Source: Sphingomonas flavalba
GTDB lineage: Bacteria > Pseudomonadota > Alphaproteobacteria > Sphingomonadales > Sphingomonadaceae
NCBI RefSeq assembly: GCF_004796535.1
Contig: NZ_SPHY01000001.1
Span: 310,001 to 374,000, forward strand
DNA length: 64,000 bases
Reading direction: 5' to 3'
Shown: piece by piece, positions 1 to 7,457 of the stretch
Layout of the letters: each line of letters opens with the position of its first letter
Numbering within the stretch: the first letter of the stretch is position 1
The notes under the pieces: generated by a model
Told to the model about the DNA's origin: nothing
What the model saw: only the letters and a program-made list of their open reading frames with translations
The model's database searches: none
Translations under genes and position numbers: made by a program

Positions 1-515
1 GGGAACGGGTGACGGCGACGCGCAAGCCGTGGATCGCCGCCGTCGCCGGCTTTGCGCTGGGCGGCGGCTGCGAGTTGGCGATGATGGCCGATTTCATCAT
101 CGCGGCGGACAGCGCGAAATTCGGCCAGCCGGAGATCAAGCTTGGCGTCGCGCCGGGCATGGGCGGATCGCAGCGCCTGACCCGCGCCGTCGGCAAGGCG
201 AAGGCGATGGAGATGTGCCTGACCGGCCGGTTCATGGACGCCGCCGAGGCGGAGCGCGCCAGCCTGGTGTCGCGCGTCGTCCCCGCCGCCGAACTGATCG
301 CCGAGGCGCTGAAGACAGCCGAGGCGATCGCGGCGATGCCGCCGCTCGCCGCGATCGCCAACAAGGAAATGGTCAACGCCGCGTTCGAAACCGGGCTTGG
401 CATGGGCATTCAGTTCGAACGGCGGCTGTTCGCCGGGCTGGCGGCGACCGAGGACAAGGCGGAAGGGATGACAGCCTTTGTCGAGAAGCGCAAAGGCGAG
501 TGGCGCGGGCGATAG
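1..515 (+). CDS. Enoyl-CoA hydratase/isomerase (crotonase) family, 3' part
   Basis: This is the C-terminal part of a crotonase-fold enzyme, cut by the left edge; the reading frame is open from base 3. The visible 170 residues contain the oxyanion-hole region ([19 protein letters not shown]) and the following [15 protein letters not shown] segment, with a Glu in FGQPEIKLG. Both are typical of enoyl-CoA hydratases, which add water to trans-2-enoyl-CoA. Only 38 bp separate it from a 3-hydroxyisobutyrate dehydrogenase gene, which suggests a valine/branched-chain acyl-CoA degradation operon, so it could act on methacrylyl-CoA. A 3-hydroxyisobutyryl-CoA hydrolase is less likely because the sequence looks like short-chain hydratases of about 260 aa. 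The family is certain; the substrate is inferred from context. Confidence 0.9.
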   Translation, partial: ERVTATRKPWIAAVAGFALGGGCELAMMADFIIAADSAKFGQPEIKLGVAPGMGGSQRLTRAVGKAKAMEMCLTGRFMDAAEAERASLVSRVVPAAELIAEALKTAEAIAAMPPLAAIANKEMVNAAFETGLGMGIQFERRLFAGLAATEDKAEGMTAFVEKRKGEWRGR

Positions 516-553
516 ACCCGGCATCATATGGGTTGACGGTACAGGACAGGACA

Positions 554-1435
554 ATGGCACGCATCGCTTTCATCGGACTGGGCAATATGGGCGGCGGTAT
601 GGCCGCGAACCTGGCGAAGAAGGGCCATGAGGTGCGCGCGTTCGACCTGGCGGAGGCGGCGCTGGCCCGTGCCGCGGAAGCCGGATGCCTGCCGGCGGCG
701 TCCGCCACCGACGCCGTCGACGGCGCCGATTGCGTCGTGACGATGTTGCCCGCCGGCAAGCATGTCCGCGCCGTCTACGAAGGCGAGATCTTCGGCGCGG
801 CCGCGCCCGGCGCGCTGCTGCTCGATTGCTCGACGATCGACGTCGACACCGCGCGGGCGGTGGGCGCGGCGGCAAGCGAGCGCGGGCTGGGCATGGTCGA
901 CGCGCCGGTATCCGGCGGCATCGCTGCTGCCAATGCGGGTACGCTGACCTTCATGGTCGGCGGGTCCGCCGCCGACTTCGCCCGCGCCGAGCCGGTGCTG
1001 GCGGCGATGGGCAAGGCGGTGATCCATGCCGGCCCGTCCGGCAGCGGCCAGGCGGCGAAGATCTGCAACAACATGCTGCTCGGCGCGTCGATGATCGCGA
1101 CCTGCGAGACGTTCGTGCTGGCGAGGAAGCTGGGGCTGGACCTGCAGACTTTCTACGACATCTCGTCCAAGGCGAGCGGCCAGAACTGGTCGATGACCAG
1201 TTATTGCCCGGTACCCGGCGTTGGCCCGGAAAGCCCGGCCGACCGCGACTACCAAGGCGGCTTCGCCGCCGCGCTGCAACTGAAGGACCTGAAACTGGCG
1301 ATGGCGGCGGCACAGAGCGTCGACGCCAGCGTGCCGATGGGCGCGACCGCCGAGGCGCTGTACCAGGCGTTCGCCAATGCCGGGCACGGCGGATTGGATT
1401 TCTCCGCGATCATCAGGCTGCTCGACGGCCGATAG
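554..1435 (+). CDS. mmsB: 3-hydroxyisobutyrate dehydrogenase
   Basis: A 293-aa NAD-dependent beta-hydroxyacid dehydrogenase that oxidises 3-hydroxyisobutyrate to methylmalonate semialdehyde in valine degradation. The N-terminus has the Rossmann motif IGLGNMGGGMAANLAKKGH. The substrate-binding signature DAPVSGGIAAANAGTLTFMV is near residue 115, and the catalytic-lysine region GQAAKICNN near residue 170. The length is normal for the family. The ATG at 554 places the Rossmann fold at the very N-terminus, so the longer upstream open frame is not part of the gene. It follows the enoyl-CoA hydratase gene in the same direction. The next enzyme of the pathway, methylmalonate-semialdehyde dehydrogenase, is encoded about 25 kb away in the inositol cluster. 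Confidence 0.93.
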   Translation: MARIAFIGLGNMGGGMAANLAKKGHEVRAFDLAEAALARAAEAGCLPAASATDAVDGADCVVTMLPAGKHVRAVYEGEIFGAAAPGALLLDCSTIDVDTARAVGAAASERGLGMVDAPVSGGIAAANAGTLTFMVGGSAADFARAEPVLAAMGKAVIHAGPSGSGQAAKICNNMLLGASMIATCETFVLARKLGLDLQTFYDISSKASGQNWSMTSYCPVPGVGPESPADRDYQGGFAAALQLKDLKLAMAAAQSVDASVPMGATAEALYQAFANAGHGGLDFSAIIRLLDGR

Positions 1436-1451
1436 GCACGGAGCGGCGGCG

Positions 1452-1652
1452 ATGCGGACGATATCCAGCGACGTGCCGGTCAGGCTCTATCTGCTCGACG
1501 ACGCGGTCGGCGGGACCGCCGAGACAGTGCTTTACGGTACGCTGGCCGAGGCGCTGGCCGAAGCGGCGACCCTGCCCGCCGAGGTGCAGGACGCGCTCTA
1601 TATCCAGACCAGCAACGACGTGATCGCCTATCGCGCCTATATAGACGGCTGA
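1452..1652 (+). CDS. Conserved-looking 66-aa hypothetical protein
   Basis: A short gene starting 16 bp after the dehydrogenase stop and on the same strand, so probably co-transcribed. The product (MRTISSDVPVRLYLL... ending NDVIAYRAYIDG) is soluble and acidic, with no signal peptide, membrane segment or cysteine. Codon use is like that of its neighbours, with mostly G/C third positions. The ATG at 1452 is preceded by GGAGCGGCGG. I do not recognise the family. It ends one base before the stop codon of the convergent copB gene. It is likely a real gene, but its function is unknown. Confidence 0.6.
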   Translation: MRTISSDVPVRLYLLDDAVGGTAETVLYGTLAEALAEAATLPAEVQDALYIQTSNDVIAYRAYIDG

Positions 1653-1653
1653 A

Positions 1654-2667
1654 TCAGAACCAGGCGCGAACGCCGAACACGACGCTGGTGGCAGAAACAT
1701 CCTCCCCGGCGGCGCGGGCGAGGCGGGCGGTAGCGCCGGCCTTGCGGTGCCAGGACAAGCCGACATAGGGCGCCCATTCGCGCACCACCTCGTACCGCAG
1801 CCGCAGGCCCAGATCGACATCGGACAGGCCGGCGCCGACGTCGCTTTTCGGCACCGCCTGCGCGGAGAGGTTCAGCTCGGCGCGCGGCTGAAGGATCAGG
1901 CGCTGGGTGATCCGCTGGTCGTAGCTGCCGCCGAGCCGGGCGAACAGGTCGCCCCGGTCGGACAGGAACAGCGCCGCTTCCACCTCGAACCAGTAGGGGG
2001 CGAGCCCCTCGACCCCGATTGTCGCATAGCTGCGCCCCCGGCCCCGCGCGAAATCCTGCCGGGCGCCGGCCTGCAGGTTGAAATAGGGATCGATCGCGCG
2101 GCTGTAGAGTAGCTGCCCCTCGGCATGGTCGACGCCGCCGCCGAAGCCGCCCTCCCCCTCCGTCTTGACGACAAGGCGGTTGATGTCGCCGCCGAACCAG
2201 CCCTCCGCCGCCCAGCGATAGCCGTCGCGGCCGCGCTGCGCCTGATATTCGGCAAGGTTGATCATCAACTGGGAAAAGCGGCCGCCGCCATGGTCGCGGC
2301 GCAGCGCGGCGCGCGACGCGGCCATCGCCGCGCTGCCCCAGGCCCGGTCGGCATAGTCCGCCGGCGGCGCGGGCGGCGGCGGCGCCGACCCCACTGGCAG
2401 GGCGGTGCCAGCGGCGGCCGGTTCCGGCATCGCGTGCCCGGCATGGGGATCGGGTGCGGGGGCGGGCGCCGCCGGCATGGTGCAGTGGCCCATCGCCGCA
2501 TGTTCGGCCGTGCAGGCGGAGGGAGCGGGGGGCGCCATGGTGCAATGGCCCATCGCCGCGTGCTCGGCCGTGCAGCCGGGCGCGGCGGGCGGTGGCGGCG
2601 GGGCGGCATGCGCCGGGCCATGGGCCTGCGTCGCGGCGAAGGCGGCGAAAGCGAGCATCATGCTCAT
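1654..2667 (-). CDS. copB: Outer-membrane copper resistance protein CopB
   Basis: A 337-aa CopB-family protein, an outer-membrane beta-barrel partner of the periplasmic multicopper oxidase CopA. The start MSMMLAFAAFAATQAHGPAHA is a short signal peptide. Next comes a Pro/Ala/His/Met-rich region with two copies of CTAEHAAMGHCT (about residues 32-66), then the conserved CopB barrel beginning at DYADRAWGS (about residue 105) and including HGGGRFSQLMINLAEYQ and DINRLVVKTEGEG. It ends in ARAWF with a C-terminal Phe, as expected for outer-membrane insertion. The ATG overlaps the copA stop by 4 nt (ATGA), so the two are translationally coupled. A longer in-frame start lies inside copA and is rejected. 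Confidence 0.93.
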   Translation of the reverse strand: MSMMLAFAAFAATQAHGPAHAAPPPPPAAPGCTAEHAAMGHCTMAPPAPSACTAEHAAMGHCTMPAAPAPAPDPHAGHAMPEPAAAGTALPVGSAPPPPAPPADYADRAWGSAAMAASRAALRRDHGGGRFSQLMINLAEYQAQRGRDGYRWAAEGWFGGDINRLVVKTEGEGGFGGGVDHAEGQLLYSRAIDPYFNLQAGARQDFARGRGRSYATIGVEGLAPYWFEVEAALFLSDRGDLFARLGGSYDQRITQRLILQPRAELNLSAQAVPKSDVGAGLSDVDLGLRLRYEVVREWAPYVGLSWHRKAGATARLARAAGEDVSATSVVFGVRAWF

Positions 2668-4466
2668 GCCGCATCCCCCGCCGGGCGAACGGTGACGACC
2701 TGCATCATCCCGGCATGCATGTGGTAGAGCATGTGGCAGTGGAAAGCCCAGTCGCCGGGCGCGTCCATCGTCACGTCGAAGGTCACCATGCCGCCCGGCT
2801 GGACCTGCACCGTGTGCTTTCGCGGGGCATGATCGCCATGGCCGGTCACCAGTTCGAAGAAATGGCCGTGCAGGTGGATCGGGTGACCCATCATGGTGTC
2901 GTTGACCAGGGTGATGCGGACGCGTTCGTCCTGCCGGAAAGGAATGGGTGCGGTGACCGCATTCAGCGTCTTGCCGTCGAACGCCCACATATAGCGTTCC
3001 ATGTTGCCGGTCAGGTGGATGCGCATCGCCCGTGCCGGGGCGCGGACATCCGGATTGCGCCGGGCGGCGACAAGATCGCGATAGACGAGCACGCGGTGGC
3101 CGGCGTCGGCCAGCCCCTGCCCCGGCTCTCCGGTGCGGTCGGCCGGCATCGGCGATATCGACTGGACGACCGGCGTGCGCTTCACCTCCGGCGCGTTGGC
3201 GAAATCGCGCATGCCGTGGTCCATCGCCGCGCCATGGGGTGCGCCGTCCGCCGCCGGGGTGCAATGGCCCATCGCGGCATGTTCGGCGGTGCAGGCATCG
3301 CCACCATGCGCCATGCCGCCCATGTCGCCCATGCCCATATCCGCCATCGTCGCGGTCGGGCGCGGGCGCAGCGGCGGCACCGGCGCGACCACGCCGGCGC
3401 GCGGGGCAAGCGTGGCGCGGGCCATGCCGGAACGGTCGACGCTTTCGCCGACCAGCGTATAGGCGCGGTCCTCCGCGGGGGTGACGATCACGTCATAGGT
3501 TTCGGCGATCGCGATCTGCAGTTCGTCGACGGTCACCGGGCGGACATCCTGCCCGTCGGCCTGCACCACCGTCATCGCCAGGCCGGGGATACGGAGGTTG
3601 AACGTGGTCATCGCCGAGGCGTTGACCAGCCGCAGCCGCACCCGTTCCCCCGGCGTGAACAGCGCGGTCCAGTTGTCGGCCGGGCCGTGACCGTTGACCA
3701 GATAGGTATAGGCGGCGCCGGTGACGTCGGAAATGTCGGTCGGGTCCATCCGCATCGCGCCCCAGGCGAAACGCTCGGCCGCCGACTGCCCCTCGCCGCG
3801 CAGTTGATCGGCCAGCGTCTGCTTCTGGCGGTTGAAGTAACCGCCCTGCAGCTTCAGCCGCCGGAAGATCGCGTGCGGATGGAGCGGGCTGTGGTCCGAC
3901 AGCACCACCACATGTTCGCGGTCGGAACGGATCGGGTCGGCGCCGGCGGGATCGATGACGATCGGGCCGTAATGCCCCATCTGCTCCTGCAGGCCGGAAT
4001 GGCTGTGGTACCAGTAGGTCCCCGCCTGGCGGACCGGGAATTCGTAGACGAAGGTCGAGCGCGGCGCGATGCCGGGGAAACTGACGCCGGGCACCCCGTC
4101 CATATGGGCAGGCAGCAGCAGCCCGTGCCAGTGGATCGAGCTGTCCTCGTCCAGCGCATTTTCGACATGCAGGCGTACGGCCTGCCCCTCGCGCAGGCGC
4201 AGCAGCGGCCCGGGCACGGTGCCGTTGAGGCCGATCGCGTGGCGGGGCTTGCCGTCAACGCTGAGCGTCTGATGGGCGATGCGCAGGTGGATGTCGGTGC
4301 CCGACAGCACAGTCGGCGGGCGAACGATGCCGGCCGAGACCGGCTGCGCCCAGGCAGGAAACCATGGCGCAAAGGCAGCGGTGCCGCCGAGCGCGGCCAC
4401 CCCGCGCAGCAGCTTTCGCCGGTCAAGAGGGACGGTGCTGATCGGGGCCGCGTGCGGGAGCGTCAT
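2664..4466 (-). CDS. copA: Copper resistance multicopper oxidase CopA (periplasmic)
   Basis: A 600-aa copper resistance multicopper oxidase exported by Tat: DRRKLLRGVAALGG (residues 15-28) is a twin-arginine signal ending near AWA. The copper ligands are intact: HWHG (112-115), HSH (154-156), HPIHLHGH (about 528-535) and HCHMLYHMHAGMM (about 576-588). A Met/His-rich linker (MADMGMGDMGGMAHGG) carries one copy of CTAEHAAMGHC, the motif also found twice in CopB. It oxidises or sequesters periplasmic Cu(I). It overlaps copB by 4 nt. The upstream region has a CueR-type operator whose predicted transcription start is at or next to the ATG at 4466. Length and motifs are normal for the family. Confidence 0.95.
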   Translation of the reverse strand: MTLPHAAPISTVPLDRRKLLRGVAALGGTAAFAPWFPAWAQPVSAGIVRPPTVLSGTDIHLRIAHQTLSVDGKPRHAIGLNGTVPGPLLRLREGQAVRLHVENALDEDSSIHWHGLLLPAHMDGVPGVSFPGIAPRSTFVYEFPVRQAGTYWYHSHSGLQEQMGHYGPIVIDPAGADPIRSDREHVVVLSDHSPLHPHAIFRRLKLQGGYFNRQKQTLADQLRGEGQSAAERFAWGAMRMDPTDISDVTGAAYTYLVNGHGPADNWTALFTPGERVRLRLVNASAMTTFNLRIPGLAMTVVQADGQDVRPVTVDELQIAIAETYDVIVTPAEDRAYTLVGESVDRSGMARATLAPRAGVVAPVPPLRPRPTATMADMGMGDMGGMAHGGDACTAEHAAMGHCTPAADGAPHGAAMDHGMRDFANAPEVKRTPVVQSISPMPADRTGEPGQGLADAGHRVLVYRDLVAARRNPDVRAPARAMRIHLTGNMERYMWAFDGKTLNAVTAPIPFRQDERVRITLVNDTMMGHPIHLHGHFFELVTGHGDHAPRKHTVQVQPGGMVTFDVTMDAPGDWAFHCHMLYHMHAGMMQVVTVRPAGDAA

Positions 4467-4472
4467 GGCCGG

Positions 4473-4503
4473 CGAATCACGCCTGACACTGTGACAGGGT
4501 CAA
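4473..4503 (-). promoter_or_regulatory. Probable CueR operator/promoter of copAB
   Basis: On the minus strand there is a -35 TTGACC (4503-4498) whose last C begins a near-perfect dyad, CCTGTCACAGTGTCAGG (4498-4482, one mismatch). The dyad fills the spacer. A weak -10 (GATTCG, 4478-4473) follows after 19 bp. Long 18-20 bp spacers filled by a dyad are the hallmark of MerR-family promoters. The geometry is the same as in the divergent site at 4532-4562. The weak point is the poor -10 match. Confidence 0.65.
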
Positions 4504-4531
4504 CCCCCTTTTCGCGATGTCGCCACCCGGC

Positions 4532-4562
4532 TTGACCCTGACATGATGTCAGGCCCTATCTG
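4532..4562 (+). promoter_or_regulatory. CueR-type promoter/operator of the Cu+ ATPase and cueR
   Basis: The -35 is TTGACC (4532-4537). A perfect 17-bp dyad CCTGACATGATGTCAGG (4537-4553, centred on 4545) is followed by the -10 TATCTG (4557-4562), with a 19-bp spacer. This is the distorted-spacer architecture that CueR and MerR untwist on metal binding. A cueR gene is the second gene of this transcript. The promoter overlaps the two most upstream possible ATG codons of the ATPase gene, which therefore cannot be the start. Confidence 0.82.
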
Positions 4563-4569
4563 GAACGGC

Positions 4570-6939
4570 ATGAAAGGATCGACTCACATAGGCCATGCCG
4601 ACGCGCATAAGGATTCCTGTTGCGGCGGCGTGACAGTGGCGCCAGCGGGCGCGACCGCGATCGACCCGGTCTGCGGGATGACCGTCGACCCGGCCACCAC
4701 GCCGCATCACGCCGAGCAGGACGGCCGTGCCTATCATTTCTGCAGCGCCGGCTGCCGCACGAAGTTCGTCGCCGACCCGGCTGCCTATATGGACGGCCGG
4801 CCGCGCCCGGCAGTGGAAGCGCCGGCGGGGGCGATCTGGATCTGCCCGATGCACCCCGAAATCCGCCGCGACGGACCGGCAAGCTGCCCGCTGTGCGGCA
4901 TGGCGCTGGAGCCGGAGGCGCCGTCGCTGGACGACGCGCCCAACCCCGAGCTGGTCGATTTCACCCGCCGGCTGTGGGTGGCGGGCACGCTGGCGGTGCC
5001 GCTGCTGTTCGTATCGATGCTGGGCGACATGGCCGGCATCCATCTGGTCAGCCCGAAGGCGTCGCCCTGGGTCCAGCTGGTGCTGGCCGCGCCGATCGTG
5101 CTGTGGGCGGGCGCGCCGTTCTTTGCGCGCGGCTGGGCATCGCTGCGCACCCGCCATCTGAACATGTTCACACTGATCGCGATCGGGGTCGGCGCCGCCT
5201 TCGCCTACAGCCTGGTCGCGACGGTGGCACCCGGCCTGCTGCCCGATGCGGCACGCGGGCATGGCGGCATGGTCCCGGTCTATTACGAGGCGGCGGGCGT
5301 CGTCGTCGCGCTGGTCCTGCTGGGCCAGGTGCTGGAACTGCGCGCCCGCGCCGCGACCGGCCGGGCGATCCGCGCGCTGATGCGGCTGGCGCCCGACACT
5401 GCCCTGCGGCTGCGGAGCGATGGGACGGAAGAAGAGGTGCCGCTGGACAGCGTCACCGTCGGCGACCGGTTGCGCATCCGCCCCGGCGCGGCGGTGCCGG
5501 TCGACGGCACGGTGATCGACGGACGCTCCGCCGTCGACGAGGCGATGCTGACCGGGGAGCCCGCGCCAGTCGCCAAGGCAGCCGGGGACACCGTTACCGG
5601 CGGCACGGTCAACGGCACCGGCAGCCTGGTGATCGAGGCGAAGGCCGTCGGCGCCGACACCGTGCTGTCGCGCATCGTCCGCATGGTCGCCGAGGCGCAG
5701 CGCAGCCGCGCGCCGATCCAGGCCGTCGCCGATCGGGTCGCGGGCTGGTTCGTGCCGCTGGTCGTCGCGATTTCGGCGCTGACCTTCATCGTCTGGGCGC
5801 TGATCGGCCCGGAGCCACGGCTGGGCCATGCGCTGCTCAACGCGATCGCGGTGCTGATCATCGCCTGCCCGTGCGCGCTTGGTCTGGCGGCGCCGATGGC
5901 GGTGATGGTCGGCACCGGCCGGGGCGCGCGCGCAGGCGTGCTGGTCAAGCATGCCGAGGCGCTGCAGGCGCTGGAGCGCGTCGACACGCTGGTCGTCGAC
6001 AAGACCGGCACGCTGACCGAGGGCAAGCCCAAGCTGATCGCGATCGAGGCGCAGGACGGCATGGCGGAGGACCGGCTGCTGGCAGTTGCGGCGGCGGTCG
6101 AGGCGCGGTCCGAACACCCGCTGGCCCACGCCATCGTCAGCGCCGCCGGCGAGCGCGGGCTGAGCGCCGGCGCGGTGACCGATTTCCAGTCGCATACCGG
6201 CAGCGGCGTCAGCGCCATCGTCGACGGCCAGCGCGTCGCCATCGGCAACGCCGCGCAGATGCGGCAGGCCGGCGCCGACCCGGCGGCGCTGGAAGCGCGG
6301 GCAGAAATCCACCGCCGTGCCGGGGCCGGGGTGATGCTGATCGCCGTGGACGGCCGGGCGGCCGGGCTGCTTGTCGTCGCCGACCCGCTGCGCCCGTCCG
6401 CCGCCGGGGCGCTGGCGGCGCTGCGCCGCGACGGGTTACGGCTGGTGATGCTGACCGGCGACAGCCGGGCGACGGCGGAAGCGGTCGCCGCCGCTGCCGG
6501 CGGGCTGGATGCCGTCCATGCCGGGCTGCGGCCCGACGACAAGGCACGGATCATCGCCGAGCTGCGCGCCGGCGGGGCAAAGGTGGCGATGGCCGGCGAC
6601 GGCATCAACGATGCGCCGGCGCTGGCCGCCGCCGATGTCGGGCTGGCGATGGGCGGCGGCACCGATGTCGCGATCGAAAGCGCCGGCATTACGCTGGTGC
6701 GCGGCGATCTGGGTGCTATCGTGCAGGCCCGCCGGCTGGCCGAGGCAACCATGCTGAACATTCGCCAGAACCTGTTCTTCTCCTTCCTGTTCAACGGCAT
6801 CGGCGTGCCGGTAGCGGCGGGCGTGCTCTACCCGGCCGCCGGCATCCTGATGTCGCCGATGTTCGCCGGCGCGGCGATGGCGCTGTCGTCCTTCGCGGTG
6901 GTGATGAACGCGCTGCGCCTGAACCGGGTAGCGTTGTGA
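4570..6939 (+). CDS. copA: Cu+-exporting P1B-type ATPase with YHS and metal-binding zinc-ribbon N-terminus
   Basis: A copper-translocating P-type ATPase of about 789 aa in the inner membrane. The N-terminus has a His/Cys start ([12 protein letters not shown]), a YHS domain ([10 protein letters not shown] ... [10 protein letters not shown]) and a heavy-metal-binding motif ([20 protein letters not shown]) in place of a classical HMA domain. Core motifs are present: TGEP actuator loop, CPC (residues 433-435), DKTGT with phosphorylated D477, HP (SEHPLAHA), GDGINDAP, and a last transmembrane segment with [15 protein letters not shown] typical of Cu+ pumps. An in-frame ATG at 4543 lies inside the CueR operator, so the ATG at 4570 is chosen; it is at or next to the predicted +1. 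The gene overlaps cueR by 4 nt. Confidence 0.94.
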   Translation: MKGSTHIGHADAHKDSCCGGVTVAPAGATAIDPVCGMTVDPATTPHHAEQDGRAYHFCSAGCRTKFVADPAAYMDGRPRPAVEAPAGAIWICPMHPEIRRDGPASCPLCGMALEPEAPSLDDAPNPELVDFTRRLWVAGTLAVPLLFVSMLGDMAGIHLVSPKASPWVQLVLAAPIVLWAGAPFFARGWASLRTRHLNMFTLIAIGVGAAFAYSLVATVAPGLLPDAARGHGGMVPVYYEAAGVVVALVLLGQVLELRARAATGRAIRALMRLAPDTALRLRSDGTEEEVPLDSVTVGDRLRIRPGAAVPVDGTVIDGRSAVDEAMLTGEPAPVAKAAGDTVTGGTVNGTGSLVIEAKAVGADTVLSRIVRMVAEAQRSRAPIQAVADRVAGWFVPLVVAISALTFIVWALIGPEPRLGHALLNAIAVLIIACPCALGLAAPMAVMVGTGRGARAGVLVKHAEALQALERVDTLVVDKTGTLTEGKPKLIAIEAQDGMAEDRLLAVAAAVEARSEHPLAHAIVSAAGERGLSAGAVTDFQSHTGSGVSAIVDGQRVAIGNAAQMRQAGADPAALEARAEIHRRAGAGVMLIAVDGRAAGLLVVADPLRPSAAGALAALRRDGLRLVMLTGDSRATAEAVAAAAGGLDAVHAGLRPDDKARIIAELRAGGAKVAMAGDGINDAPALAAADVGLAMGGGTDVAIESAGITLVRGDLGAIVQARRLAEATMLNIRQNLFFSFLFNGIGVPVAAGVLYPAAGILMSPMFAGAAMALSSFAVVMNALRLNRVAL

Positions 6940-7328
6940 AGATCGGTCCGGCGGCGACGGCGAGCGGCGTTTCGGCGCGGATGATCCGCCATTACGAAAA
7001 GATGGGGCTGGTGCCGGCGCCGCCCCGGCGCGACAGCGGCTATCGCGATTATTCGGAGGCCGACGTCCATCGGCTGCGCTTCATCGCCAATGCGCGCGAC
7101 CTGGGCTTTCCGATCGAGGAGATCCGCACCCTGCTCGGCCTGTGGAGCGACGCCGGCCGATCCTCCGCCGACGTCAAGGCGCTGGCCACCGCCCGCGCCG
7201 GGGCGCTCGGCCGCAAGGCGCTGGCGCTGGAGGAAATGCGCCGCGTCCTCCTCGACCTGGCCGCGCGCTGCCACGGCGACGACCGGCCCGACTGCCCGAT
7301 CCTCGACACGCTCGAACGGCAGCCCTGA
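6936..7328 (+). CDS. cueR: Copper-responsive MerR-family regulator CueR
   Basis: A 130-aa MerR-family activator. The GTG start overlaps the ATPase stop (GTGA). It has the winged-helix start [20 protein letters not shown], the wing [16 protein letters not shown], and a dimerisation helix. The C-terminal metal loop CHGDDRPDC has the Cys-X7-Cys spacing of CueR, which binds one Cu+ ion. It should control both divergent dyad-in-spacer promoters at 4473-4562, including the one that drives its own transcript. ZntR and SoxR-like proteins have different cysteine spacing, so CueR is the best call. Confidence 0.93.
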   Translation: MKIGPAATASGVSARMIRHYEKMGLVPAPPRRDSGYRDYSEADVHRLRFIANARDLGFPIEEIRTLLGLWSDAGRSSADVKALATARAGALGRKALALEEMRRVLLDLAARCHGDDRPDCPILDTLERQP

Positions 7329-7335
7329 CCGGCGC

Positions 7336-7457
7336 TAGAGTTTGCCCTGAGCTGCACCGGCCCGCTCCCCCACCCGGCCTCCCCTATGATACTGCCGTTG
7401 GGAGGCCGGGTGGGGGAGCGGGCCGGTGCCGTTTCCGCTTCAAGCGGACAAACTCTA
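7336..7457. repeat. Composite palindromic element with 30-bp perfect inverted repeats
   Basis: A perfect 30-bp inverted repeat (7354-7383 and 7400-7429; the left arm begins GCACCGGCCCGCTCCC) surrounds a 16-bp loop. It is nested inside a 9-bp inverted repeat, TAGAGTTTG (7336-7344) and CAAACTCTA (7449-7457). The element fills the gap between cueR and the convergent amidohydrolase gene. Its right terminal repeat supplies the TAG stop codon of the amidohydrolase. It could act as a bidirectional terminator, and its structure resembles a mobile palindromic unit or MITE. No transposase is present and no second copy was noticed in the window. Confidence 0.8.

Noticed and set aside
29-553. Long N-terminal extension of the 3-hydroxyisobutyrate dehydrogenase
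   Set aside because: The extension is out-of-frame coding of the enoyl-CoA hydratase; the Rossmann motif begins at the ATG at 554.
2482-2574. Two near-identical 33-bp stretches in copB as a CRISPR or mobile repeat
   Set aside because: They encode the same in-frame peptide motif and occur within coding sequence, with a third copy in copA, so they are a protein-level duplication.
2454-4535. Very long plus-strand open frame opposite copA and copB
   Set aside because: It is antisense to two well-supported genes. High GC content leaves few stop codons, and the translation shows no domain.
4543-4569. ATG codons at 4543/4546 as the start of the Cu+ ATPase
   Set aside because: They lie inside the CueR dyad and upstream of the -10, so they would not be in the mRNA made from this promoter.
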